A stretch of 64,000 nucleotides of DNA from Streptomyces clavuligerus. Its GTDB lineage: Bacteria; Actinomycetota; Actinomycetes; Streptomycetales; Streptomycetaceae. Under the pieces are notes generated by a model. It was given only the letters and a program-made list of their open reading frames with translations. It searched no databases and was not told the DNA's origin. The translations under genes and the position numbers were made by a program. Location of the stretch: NCBI RefSeq assembly GCF_005519465.1, contig NZ_CP027858.1:4030001-4094000 (forward strand). Direction: 5' to 3'. Positions 7,686-14,911 of this stretch are shown here, piece by piece (position 1 is the first letter of the stretch; each line of letters opens with the position of its first letter).

Positions 7686-9299
7686 ATGGAGCAACGAGGA
7701 GTCGGCGGGGCGCCCACACCCACGCCCAGGGCCCGCCGGACCCGCCGGACCCGCCGGGTGCTGGCCCCCGCGCTCGCCGTGAGCGCGCTGGCGGCGCTCG
7801 CCCCGGCGGTCGGCCCCGCTGCGGCGTCCGCCGCCCCCACAGCCGCGTCAGACGGGTCAGGCGCGGCGGGCGGTGCTCTGCCGCAGGCCCTCGCCCGCCA
7901 GACGCCGGAGTGGAAGCCGTGCGAGATCCCTGGTGTGCCTGCCTCCGCCCGGTGCGCCACGCTCACCGTGCCGTTGGACTACCGCGATCCCGGCGGCCGG
8001 ACCATCGAGGTGGAGATCTCCCGCCGCCAGGCGACCGACCCCGACCGCCGCCGGGGCGTCCTGCTGCTCAACCCGGGCGGCCCCGGCGGGCCCGGCCTGG
8101 AGATGCCGTTCGACCCCGGGCTGAAGCTCCCGGACTCGGTGACCTCCCGGTACGACGTCATCGGCTTCGACCCCCGGGGGATGGGCCGCAGCAACTCCCT
8201 TGCCTGTGGCCTGACCGGCGCGGAGCTGGAGCCCGAGCGCCCCTACCGGCCCGGGAGATTCGCGGCGGACGTGGCCGCGACGCGCAGCTTCGCCGAGAAG
8301 TGCCGGGCCAAGTACGGCGACGCGATCGCGCAGTTCACCACCCGCAACACCGCCCGGGACATGGATCTGATCCGCTCCGCCCTCGGCGAGCGGAAGATCA
8401 GCTACCTGGGCTTCTCGTACGGGACCTATCTGGGCGCCGTCTACACCCAGATGTTCCCCCAGCGCGCCGACCGCTTCGTCCTGGACAGCGCCGTCGACGC
8501 CAACCGGGTCTGGCGGGAGGACATCCGCCGCTACGGCCCGGAGGGCGAGAAGACGCTGGCGCACTGGGCGCGGTGGACGGCCGAGCGCTCGGCGGATTAC
8601 GGGCTGGGCGACACCCCCGCCGAGGTCTCCCGGACCTTCTGGAAGATCGTCGAACAGGCCGAGCGGGAGCCGATCCGGATCGGCTCCCGGACGTACGACG
8701 CCGATCAGCTCCGGCTGATGGCACGGATGAACACCTACTCGGCGCAGGGCCTGGCCGAGGCGGTCGTCCTGATGAAGAAGGGCGCGGAGGGCAAGCCGTC
8801 CGGGGACCTCCCGGGCTTCGACGCGGCGTGGGAGGACGGCGAGCAGACCAAGTTCTGGACGATCAACTGCAATGACAGCGCCTGGCCCCGGGACCCGTCG
8901 GTGTACGCGAGGGACGCCGCCCGGGACAAGAAGCGCTACCCGTTCTTCGGCGACTACGCCTCCAACATCACGCCCTGCGCCTTCTGGAAGCCCCCGGTCG
9001 AACCGCCGACGCAGGTGCGGAACGACACCCGGGCGCTGATCCTCCAGAACGAGTGGGACCACGCGACCCCGCTCCCGGGCGCGCATGAGCTGCGCGCGGC
9101 CCTGAGGAACTCCCGGCTGGCCGTCGTGGCAGGGGGCGAGGGCCATGGCATCTACGCCCTGGGCCGCAACCGCTGCGCGGATGAGCTGGCAACCGCGTAT
9201 CTGGCGGAGGGGCGTTACCCGTCGGCCGATGTGACCTGCGCGGCGGACGCGGGCGGCAAGGGACGGATACCGATACCGGGCTCGCCGATCGGGGGTTAG
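7686..9299 (+). CDS. Secreted alpha/beta-hydrolase, tripeptidyl aminopeptidase (SlpD/E, Tap-like)
   Basis: 537 residues with an Arg-rich n-region (TPTPRARRTRRTRRVLAP), a hydrophobic core and an Ala-rich cleavage region near residue 45, so exported. It has the oxyanion motif LNPGGPGGPGL, nucleophile S244 in GFSYGTYLG, and a C-terminal TAP-like domain with NEWDHATPLPGA (acid) and GEGHGIYAL (His). Streptomyces Tap/Slp enzymes remove tripeptides from exported proteins. A strong aaggag site lies 9 bases before the ATG. The 284-base gap upstream (7402-7685) contains only a short hairpin at 7635-7656 and no clear promoter. Confidence 0.9.
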   Translation: MEQRGVGGAPTPTPRARRTRRTRRVLAPALAVSALAALAPAVGPAAASAAPTAASDGSGAAGGALPQALARQTPEWKPCEIPGVPASARCATLTVPLDYRDPGGRTIEVEISRRQATDPDRRRGVLLLNPGGPGGPGLEMPFDPGLKLPDSVTSRYDVIGFDPRGMGRSNSLACGLTGAELEPERPYRPGRFAADVAATRSFAEKCRAKYGDAIAQFTTRNTARDMDLIRSALGERKISYLGFSYGTYLGAVYTQMFPQRADRFVLDSAVDANRVWREDIRRYGPEGEKTLAHWARWTAERSADYGLGDTPAEVSRTFWKIVEQAEREPIRIGSRTYDADQLRLMARMNTYSAQGLAEAVVLMKKGAEGKPSGDLPGFDAAWEDGEQTKFWTINCNDSAWPRDPSVYARDAARDKKRYPFFGDYASNITPCAFWKPPVEPPTQVRNDTRALILQNEWDHATPLPGAHELRAALRNSRLAVVAGGEGHGIYALGRNRCADELATAYLAEGRYPSADVTCAADAGGKGRIPIPGSPIGG

Positions 9300-9314
9300 G
9301 CGCCGGACGCGAGT

Positions 9315-9349
9315 CGGCCCCCGGGGAGCGGAAGGCTCGCCGGGGGCCG
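9315..9349. terminator. Hairpin between convergent hydrolase and DUF397 genes
   Basis: cggccccc (9315-9322) pairs with gggggccg (9342-9349), extended by two more inner pairs, giving a 10-bp stem 16 bases after the hydrolase stop. Likely bidirectional terminator. Confidence 0.7.
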
Positions 9350-9360
9350 GTCACAACAGA

Positions 9361-9558
9361 TCACGTGCTGAGGTGGTGCACGAAGGTGGTCCAGGCTTCG
9401 GTGCCGATGAGGAGGGCGGGTCCGTGGGGGACTTTGCTGTCTCGTACGGGGGTGAGGCCGGGGTAGCCGTCGGCGACTTCGACGCAGCTTGCGCTTTCGG
9501 AGTTGCTGTAGCTGGACTTACGCCAGACGGCGCCGTTCAGGTCCCGTGCAGTGATCAC
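9361..9558 (-). CDS. DUF397 protein, copy 2
   Basis: 65 residues, a complete DUF397 domain: GAVWRKSSYSNSESASCVEV, then VRDSKVPHGPALLIGTEAW. DUF397 proteins are small actinomycete proteins encoded next to XRE/DUF5753 regulators, as at the S. coelicolor whiJ locus, where they influence development and antibiotic production. It differs from copy 1 at only a few residues (start, Ala for Asn after SES, His for Gly near the end). The DNA is repeated with a period of 230 bases, so this is a recent tandem duplication. Downstream gene of the three-gene unit. Confidence 0.88.
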   Translation of the reverse strand: MITARDLNGAVWRKSSYSNSESASCVEVADGYPGLTPVRDSKVPHGPALLIGTEAWTTFVHHLST

Positions 9559-9590
9559 GTTGCACTCCTGTCAGGAGGTCGTCCGCGGGG

Positions 9591-9788
9591 TCACGTGCTG
9601 AGGCCGTGGACGAAGGTGGTCCAGGCTTCGGTGCCGATGAGGAGGGCGGGTCCGTGGGGGACTTTGCTGTCTCGTACGGGGGTGAGGCCGGGGTAGCCGT
9701 CGGCGACTTCGACGCAGTTCGCGCTCTCGGAGTTGCTGTAGCTGGACTTACGCCAGACGGCGCCGTTCAGGTCTGTTTCTGTGCGCAT
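9591..9788 (-). CDS. DUF397 protein, copy 1
   Basis: 65 residues, nearly identical to the neighbouring copy. Its ATG lies inside the 3' end of the XRE gene (22-base overlap), so translation is coupled to the regulator. This is the usual placement for the whiJ-type pair and marks this copy as the original partner; the copy downstream stands 32 bases away. Only the N-terminal four residues and a few internal positions differ. Confidence 0.9.
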   Translation of the reverse strand: MRTETDLNGAVWRKSSYSNSESANCVEVADGYPGLTPVRDSKVPHGPALLIGTEAWTTFVHGLST

Positions 9789-10609
9789 CGTTCGAATTCC
9801 TCCGCCACCGACTCGATCAGTTCCAGGGACGCCTTCGGCGAGAGCGCGACGGCCCTGGCGTGATCGTAGGCCCTTCGATGCCGGGCAACCAGGGCTGGAT
9901 TATCGAGCAGTTGGCCCGAGTGAGCGCTCTCGGCATACGCGACATCGGGGGCGTCCACGAAGGACATGAGGGTGAGCATGCCACCGGCACATCCATGCGG
10001 CCCGGCGGAGAACGGAACGACCTGGACCACGGCGTGGTGTGCGCGAATGATCTCCGCAATCTTCCGCAACTGTGCCCCTATCACCGCTGGACCCCCGACG
10101 ACCATACGGAGAGCGGTCTCATGCAGGATGATCCACGTATCGGGCCGCTCGGGGCCCTTGAGGAGCTGCTGTCGCTCCAATCGCCACTTGACGATCTCGT
10201 CGATCTTCTCCTGCGGCGCGGTCGGGTGGCCGGACCGAATGACCACCCGGGCGTAGTCCTCGGTCTGGAACAGCCCAGGAATGAACGTGCAGGAGTACTC
10301 GCAGATCGCCTTGGCCAGCGTCTGCAACTCAGCAGCATCGGCGAAGTAGTCCTCGTGGTGGCTGTTCTCCAGGGCGTTCACCAGCCGTCCGAAGAAGCCG
10401 TCGGTGTTCAGCTCGACGTCCAGGCGACCGGCGATGTCCTCCGTCATCCGCCGCTTGCCCACCTCGATCTGTCCGACGTAGCCACCGGAGAGGAACATCC
10501 GGTCGCCCAACTCCCGCTGGGAGAGCCCGTGCGCCTTGCGGCGGCGCCGTAGCTCTTCCCCCATGAAGTCCCTTGTTTTCCCCGTGTACGGGTTGTCCTC
10601 ATTTTCCAT
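9767..10609 (-). CDS. XRE-family regulator with DUF5753 (WhiJ-like)
   Basis: 280 residues. Residues about 17-57 form the helix-turn-helix (LRRRRKAHGLSQRELGDRM, then GGYVGQIEVGKR). The rest is the DUF5753 sensor-like domain, recognisable from CTFIPGLFQTEDYARVV and the GCAGGMLTLMSF region. Streptomyces genomes hold many such pairs; WhiJ represses premature differentiation and its DUF397 partner relieves this. The target here is unknown and could be the divergent small genes starting at 10734, 124 bases away. Confidence 0.9.
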   Translation of the reverse strand: MENEDNPYTGKTRDFMGEELRRRRKAHGLSQRELGDRMFLSGGYVGQIEVGKRRMTEDIAGRLDVELNTDGFFGRLVNALENSHHEDYFADAAELQTLAKAICEYSCTFIPGLFQTEDYARVVIRSGHPTAPQEKIDEIVKWRLERQQLLKGPERPDTWIILHETALRMVVGGPAVIGAQLRKIAEIIRAHHAVVQVVPFSAGPHGCAGGMLTLMSFVDAPDVAYAESAHSGQLLDNPALVARHRRAYDHARAVALSPKASLELIESVAEEFERCAQKQT

Positions 10610-10733
10610 GGTTTGTGGGTACCTCTCACGTCAGGTCGGTTGATGACCCCGTTTCCCTTCCGGAGGCTAGCTGCCGAGCGTCACTCTGTAGGCACATTCC
10701 GCAACAACACCCCCCGAAGGAGGTGAGGATCTC

Positions 10734-11054
10734 GTGCTCCCCACGGACAACCCTCGCGAGATCTTTTCCCTGCCGACCCGGCACGAGGCCCTGGCCGCTT
10801 GGGCCGTGAACCGCACGCTGGGCAGCCGCGTCGAGCTGGTGAACTTCCCCGACGACGCCCCGCAGGTCTATCTGCCGCTCACGGTGTCGGACGGCAGTAT
10901 GGGTCGCCCCACCGGCCTGTATCTCGCGACCCACGAGGCGGAGTCGCTGGCCTCGGAGTTGATCGAGGTCCTGCGCGCGGCGAACGAGAGCCGCCGCAGG
11001 CCGCGCGAGTTCCGCCGCAACCAGGCGGTGCCGGGCGACGGTCCGGACGAGTGA
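10734..11054 (+). CDS. Small hypothetical protein, divergent from the WhiJ-like gene
   Basis: 106 residues, not recognised. The GTG start is well supported by aaggagg at 9-base spacing. Predicted alpha/beta with an acidic N-terminal half and a strongly basic tail (ANESRRRPREFRRNQ). Third-position GC is normal for the genome. Its position opposite a whiJ-type regulator resembles whiJ loci, where a small third gene is often present; it may be a direct target. It overlaps the next short frame by GTGA. Confidence 0.7.
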   Translation: MLPTDNPREIFSLPTRHEALAAWAVNRTLGSRVELVNFPDDAPQVYLPLTVSDGSMGRPTGLYLATHEAESLASELIEVLRAANESRRRPREFRRNQAVPGDGPDE

Positions 11055-11182
11055 TCCGTTCCCGCCGTCGCCGCCGCTGCATAGTCCTGCTCTACGCGGT
11101 GGTTTATCTGGGCTCGGTCGCCTTACTGCTCACGGGCGTCCTGCGCCCGAGCATCTACGGCTCCGTCCCCTACCTCGTTTAA
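11051..11182 (+). CDS. Putative 43-residue single-span membrane peptide
   Basis: A GTG overlapping the previous stop (GTGA) opens 43 codons. The product has an Arg-rich head (RSRRRRR) followed by one hydrophobic helix (CIVLLYAVVYLGSVALLLTG) and a short polar tail, a plausible inner-membrane mini-protein with a cytoplasmic N terminus. Codon 25 is TTA (11123-11125), rare in Streptomyces and dependent on the bldA tRNA. No independent ribosome binding site; expression would rely on coupling. It could be a chance frame. Confidence 0.45.
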   Translation: MIRSRRRRRCIVLLYAVVYLGSVALLLTGVLRPSIYGSVPYLV

Positions 11183-11434
11183 CGCCGTTTAAAAAAGCCC
11201 CCGGTCCCGCCGGTAGGCCGTCCTCTCCGCAAGGGACAGGCCCCCGGGCCCGGGCCCGCCCCGGCCGGCCACCACGCCCCGCCGGTCGGGGCACCCCTGT
11301 CGCTCCGCTGCGGAATCGGTCGCCGCCCGGAGCGGCACCCCCGGGGGCCCTGGGCCTCGTACAGGTGTCCCAACGGCCCCCGGGGGACGTGGAGATGAGT
11401 AACACGGGTGTCTCCGTTTCCAGAGGCCGGTCGT
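11183..11434. other. 252-base intergenic stretch with GC-rich hairpins
   Basis: Between the small + genes and the convergent 203-residue gene. After a cgtttaacgccgtttaaaaa segment come several overlapping C/G-rich inverted repeats (for example gggcccgggccc near 11247 and cccccgggggccc near 11338). A 22-codon frame begins with an ATG at 11395 after gtggag but runs into the opposing gene. Probably a termination region; nothing else seen. Confidence 0.4.
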
Positions 11435-12046
11435 TCACTCGTCCAGATAGAGCAGTGCCGTGATCGTCTTCTTGCACACGTCGCAGTGCATTGGCGCCTC
11501 GATGCTCGCGAGGTCGCACTCGATGGAGGTGATGCGGTCCACCGCGCCGGTCGCGACCTCGGCGTCCCATGCGATGTGCCAGCGCGCGGTGTTCTCCTGG
11601 AGGCGTTCGATGTAGCCGCGTGTCATGGCGTAGAAGGCCCGTACGCCGTGCTGCTTCATGTAGCCCCAGTTGAACTCCAGGCTCCTGAGGACGACAGGGA
11701 ACGGATGGAGAGCCTGGGTGCGGCCCCAGGTCTCCAGGACGTCCGCGATGTTGAGCCGCTCGGCCTTCTCGTCCAGGGCGCTCCACATGCCTGAGCGGTC
11801 GTAGTCGTCCAGTACCTGGTCGAGGATGCCTCCGCACCGCCGGATGTTCGCCTCCTTGGAGGCGAAGACCCGGTCGACCTCGGTGCGTGTCCGGCTGGAC
11901 GGATTCTTGCGCGCCTTGGTGATGGCGCGGGTCAGCTCCGTGCTCAGGGCGGCTTCGTCGCAGAGTGAATCCCCGAAGCTCAACCAGGGGTCGGGGAAGC
12001 CACGTTCGGCGGTGATCTCGAAGATGCGATCTCCTTGCGCTCCCAA
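11435..12046 (-). CDS. Conserved-looking protein of unknown function paired with hisS
   Basis: 203 residues from a TTG start with an aaggagg site; no ATG or GTG upstream in frame is better placed. Not recognised. Mostly helical with charged segments (TRAITKARKNPSSRTRTEVDR), Trp/Tyr-rich in the middle (EFNWGYMKQHGVRAFYAMTR), and a C-terminal CDVCKKT pair of Cys that may bind zinc. It begins 46 bases after the hisS stop on the same strand, so the two are very likely cotranscribed. A role linked to the unusual HisS is inference. Confidence 0.72.
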   Translation of the reverse strand: MGAQGDRIFEITAERGFPDPWLSFGDSLCDEAALSTELTRAITKARKNPSSRTRTEVDRVFASKEANIRRCGGILDQVLDDYDRSGMWSALDEKAERLNIADVLETWGRTQALHPFPVVLRSLEFNWGYMKQHGVRAFYAMTRGYIERLQENTARWHIAWDAEVATGAVDRITSIECDLASIEAPMHCDVCKKTITALLYLDE

Positions 12047-12092
12047 TGCTCCTCCTTGCGACGAGCCGCCAGCGGAGCTGATCCGCTGCGCG

Positions 12093-13421
12093 TCAGTGGG
12101 GTCGTGCGCACCGCCGCGCGAGTTCCGTGGCGGCCTGATCGAGCGGGAACGGGGTCTGCTCGCCGCTCTCCATGTCCCGTACGGTGACCGTGCCGGCGTC
12201 GCGCTCGGCGGCGCCGTAGATCACGCAGAAGCGGGCTCCTTGATCGTTGGCCCACTTCATCTGGGTACGGAACTTCCCGCTCGCTCCGAGGTAGACGCCT
12301 GTGCGGACGCCGGCGCGGCGGATTTCCGCCGCCAGCCGGAAGGTGTCGGCGGCCAGTTCCTCGCCCATGACCGTGACCGCGACGTCGATCTGCGCGTAGC
12401 CGTCGGCGTCGCCGTGGTCCAGCAGGGGGAGGATGCGCTCGATACCGAGGGAGCCCCCACAGGCGGGTGCGTCCTTGCCGCCGAGGGTGGCGATCAGGTT
12501 GTCGTACCGGCCGCCCGATGCGATGCTGCCCGGCATGCCGGGAGCGGAGACCTCGAAAATGATCCCCGTGTAGTAGTCGAGCCCACGGACCAGGTTTGGC
12601 GTGAAGGCGATGCGCTCGGCGGGGATCGTGTCCTTGGTGAGCCGGAGCAGCCGATCGATCTCGGCGAGACCCGCCTGACCCGTCTCGCTGCCCTTCAGCT
12701 CGCCCCGGATTCGTTCGACGGCGTCCGGTGCGGTCAGGTCGTCGACCAGCCCCTGAGCGACCTCCTCCGCCAGCCCGCGTCCCGTGACCAGCTCGGCCAC
12801 GACCTGCTCCGGCGCCAGCTTGTCGAGCTTGTCGAGAGTGATCAGGGCCCCCGGGCCGAGGTCGGCGGGGACGCCGTACGCCTCCAGCAGCCCGAACAGG
12901 ACCCGACGCGAGTTCAGCAGGAAGCGGAACCCGGGTACACCGAGGGCGTCGAGCGCGTCGTGCAGCGCGAGGACGACTTCCGCGTCGGACAGCGGCGAGG
13001 AGGAGCCGACGATGTCCAGGTCGCACTGGACGAACTCGCGGAAACGGCCCTTGCCCGGCCGGTCGGCGCGCCATACCGGGGCGATGGCGTAGCGCTTGTA
13101 CGGCGAGGGGAGCTGGTTGCCGTACGCGGCGACCGTGCGGGCGAGAGGCACGGTGAGGTCGTAGCGGAGCGCGAGGTCCGCCTCACCGGTGGCCTCGTGC
13201 TCGCCCCGACGGAGAATTTTGAAGATCAGTTTGTCGCCTTCGTCACCGTACTTCCCGGTGAGGACTTCCAGCCGTTCGAACGCGGGGGTTTGCAGGGGCT
13301 GGAATCCGTACCGTCCGAACACTTCGCGGATGGTCGCGAAGGCGCGCTCGCGCCTCTCGTGCTCGGCCGCGAGGAAGTCGCGGGTGCCGGAGGCGGGGTC
13401 GAACTGTTTCTGGGAGACCAT
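12093..13421 (-). CDS. hisS: Histidyl-tRNA synthetase, Bacteroidetes/eukaryote-like class
   Basis: 442 residues, full length. Motif 2 (REFVQCDLDIVG), HisA (LVRGLDYYTGIIFE), HisB (SGGRYDNLIA) and a C-terminal anticodon-binding domain (about 345-442) are all present, so it should charge tRNA-His. The N-terminal catalytic part has GKYGDEGDKLIFKI and LRYDLTVPLAR, where ordinary bacterial HisS has an LRPEGT motif. That marks the class found in eukaryotes and Bacteroidetes. Streptomyces normally has its housekeeping hisS near relA, so this is probably a second copy, perhaps resistance-linked or acquired. The ATG at 13421 matches the family start; a longer upstream frame has no domain content. Confidence 0.93.
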   Translation of the reverse strand: MVSQKQFDPASGTRDFLAAEHERRERAFATIREVFGRYGFQPLQTPAFERLEVLTGKYGDEGDKLIFKILRRGEHEATGEADLALRYDLTVPLARTVAAYGNQLPSPYKRYAIAPVWRADRPGKGRFREFVQCDLDIVGSSSPLSDAEVVLALHDALDALGVPGFRFLLNSRRVLFGLLEAYGVPADLGPGALITLDKLDKLAPEQVVAELVTGRGLAEEVAQGLVDDLTAPDAVERIRGELKGSETGQAGLAEIDRLLRLTKDTIPAERIAFTPNLVRGLDYYTGIIFEVSAPGMPGSIASGGRYDNLIATLGGKDAPACGGSLGIERILPLLDHGDADGYAQIDVAVTVMGEELAADTFRLAAEIRRAGVRTGVYLGASGKFRTQMKWANDQGARFCVIYGAAERDAGTVTVRDMESGEQTPFPLDQAATELARRCARPH

Positions 13422-13471
13422 GGACGCATGATCCCGGAGCCCGGTGGCGGGAGCAAAAACCCATCCGCGCC

Positions 13472-13640
13472 GTGGTGTTCGTGTCTTCCGGTCTTCCGGG
13501 CGTGGCGGAGTTGACCGAAGAGACCGGTGTCGGCGGCACCTGCCTGGCACCCTTGTACGACCTCGTCCGCCGTGCGGCCGAAGCGGGCCATGGCGGGCAC
13601 AGTGTCCCGGTCCGCACCGGGCTGCCGGGGAAGCGCACCG
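13472..13640 (+). pseudogene. Possible remnant of a dehydrogenase C-terminal domain
   Basis: In the 355-base gap between divergent hisS and the ATP-grasp gene, one + frame reads GVAELTEETGVGGTCLAPL and then DLVRRAAEAGHGGHS. This resembles the helical C-terminal domain of hydroxyisobutyrate dehydrogenase/imine-reductase-type enzymes, where a GHG motif follows the last helix. There is no Rossmann domain upstream and no proper start, so if real it is a decayed fragment. The same gap must also hold the two divergent promoters; none is obvious. Confidence 0.25.
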
Positions 13641-13776
13641 ACCCTGATCACTCGTACGTGGGGAGATGCGCCACCGGCCAGCCGGGGCGGTGGAATGCAC
13701 CTACGATCCCGGACATCAGGGGGAGAAGGCGGGCCGCGAGGGGCGGAGACAAGCAGGTAGGGGGGCAGGTCCAGCC

Positions 13777-14523
13777 ATGACCGTGTTGATCCTCGCCGAC
13801 CGGGACGACGCGACCGCCGACCTCGTGGTCCGGCGGCTCACCGCGAGACACCGGAAGGTCCACCGGTTCGCACTCGACGACGACGTGACCCTCAGCGCGA
13901 CCCCGGGGCAGCTCGTCGTCAAGGACGCCCATCGCACAACGGCCAATCCCCGCAGTGTCTACTGGCGCTGCGCGGGGCCCGTCGAGTCCGCGCGGGCCAG
14001 GGAGCTGATCGGGTCGTTACGGGCCCTGCCCGACCTGGTGTGGGTCAACCACCCCGACAGCACGGAGCGGGCGTGCCGGGCGGAGGAGCAGTCCGAGGCC
14101 GCCGCCGAGTGCGGGCTCGCGCTCGCCGGAGGGAAACGCATCCGCAAGAAATACGACCTCCGGGTCACGGCCGTCGGCGGGCGGCTCTTCCCCTGCCGGA
14201 TCGTCTCGGCCCTCCCGGACTGGCGCCGGGACCCGGACGCGGTGTTCCAGCCGGTGGCGGTGCCCCGGGCGGTCGTCCGGGCCGTGTACCGGTTGATGGA
14301 GTGGTACGGGCTCTACTACGCGGTGCTCGACTTCACCGTGTGCCCGGAGGGGACCTGGCACTTCGTGGGGTGCGATCCGAACGGCCCGTTCTGCTGGCTG
14401 GAGCGGAGGACCGGCCTGTCGATCTCCTCGGCCATCGCCACCCTGCTCGCGGAGGAGCCGGACATCCAGCGGGACCTGAAGTCCCCCGTCGGCGAGCACC
14501 GGCGCTCCAGTGGACAGGACTGA
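13777..14523 (+). CDS. ATP-grasp family protein with central subdomain missing (MvdD/TgmB-like)
   Basis: 248 residues from ATG; the family is usually about 310-330. The N-terminal pre-ATP-grasp domain is recognisable (VLILADRDDATADLVVRRL; SVYWRCAGP; LVWVNHPDS), as is the C-terminal lobe (KKYDLRVTAVGGRLFPCRIV to AIATLLAEE). Between CGLALAG and KKYDLR about 65-70 residues are absent, namely the part with the ATP-contacting Lys of the VYKPL type. The Mg-binding ExNPNG motif reads GCDPNG, with Glu lost. It is therefore probably not an active ligase. Codon 81 is TTA (14017-14019). A small Cys-rich gene follows after 124 bases. Confidence 0.75.
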   Translation: MTVLILADRDDATADLVVRRLTARHRKVHRFALDDDVTLSATPGQLVVKDAHRTTANPRSVYWRCAGPVESARARELIGSLRALPDLVWVNHPDSTERACRAEEQSEAAAECGLALAGGKRIRKKYDLRVTAVGGRLFPCRIVSALPDWRRDPDAVFQPVAVPRAVVRAVYRLMEWYGLYYAVLDFTVCPEGTWHFVGCDPNGPFCWLERRTGLSISSAIATLLAEEPDIQRDLKSPVGEHRRSSGQD

Positions 14524-14527
14524 CCGG

Positions 14528-14600
14528 GCAGGACCCGACCCGGCGGGACCGACCCCGGCGGGACCGACCAGGCAGGATGGGACCCGGTATCGACCCCGAC
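14528..14600. repeat. Imperfect cggcgggaccgacc repeats
   Basis: The spacer between the ATP-grasp-like gene and the next gene contains two adjacent copies of cggcgggaccgacc plus degenerate flanking versions (gggcaggacccgacc, aggcaggatgggaccc). Origin by slippage is likely; no regulatory meaning evident. Confidence 0.5.
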
Positions 14601-14647
14601 GGGGTTCACCGGGACACGGGCCACGACGGCACAGGGGGCAGCAGGAC

Positions 14648-14875
14648 ATGAGCACGGACGAGAACGGGGCCCGCCGCCACTGGGCCGACCCCCGTTACCG
14701 CGATGTCGTCGACCACCTCATGGACGAGGTCCGCGCCACGAAGCACGGCCGGGGCGGTCTTCCCTGCGGGCTCTGCGGCGGCCTGCGGGTGGTGCTGATG
14801 GTCCACCCGCAGGCCGGGGAGCCGTTCCAGCCGTTCAGTGTGCCCTGCTCGTCCTGCAACCCCGACGGGTGGTAG
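14648..14875 (+). CDS. 75-residue Cys-rich (zinc-ribbon-like) protein
   Basis: Starts ATG after an aggac/gggggcag region. The N-terminal half is charged and helical (RYRDVVDHLMDEVRAT). The C-terminal half has two Cys pairs, PCGLCGGLR and VPCSSCNPDGW, spaced like a zinc ribbon. Not recognised as a named family. It follows an ATP-grasp-like gene, where RiPP precursors are often found, but the Cys pairs argue for a metal-binding protein and the ligase is defective. Probably cotranscribed with the ATP-grasp-like gene. Confidence 0.65.
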   Translation: MSTDENGARRHWADPRYRDVVDHLMDEVRATKHGRGGLPCGLCGGLRVVLMVHPQAGEPFQPFSVPCSSCNPDGW

Positions 14876-14911
14876 CGACACGGGAACGTTCCGTACGCGG
14901 GGTGCGGATCA

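Noticed and set aside
14648..14875. Graspetide (RiPP) precursor peptide
   Set aside because: Position fits, but Cys pairs suggest a zinc ribbon, there is no repeated Thr/Glu core, and the neighbouring ligase lacks catalytic parts.
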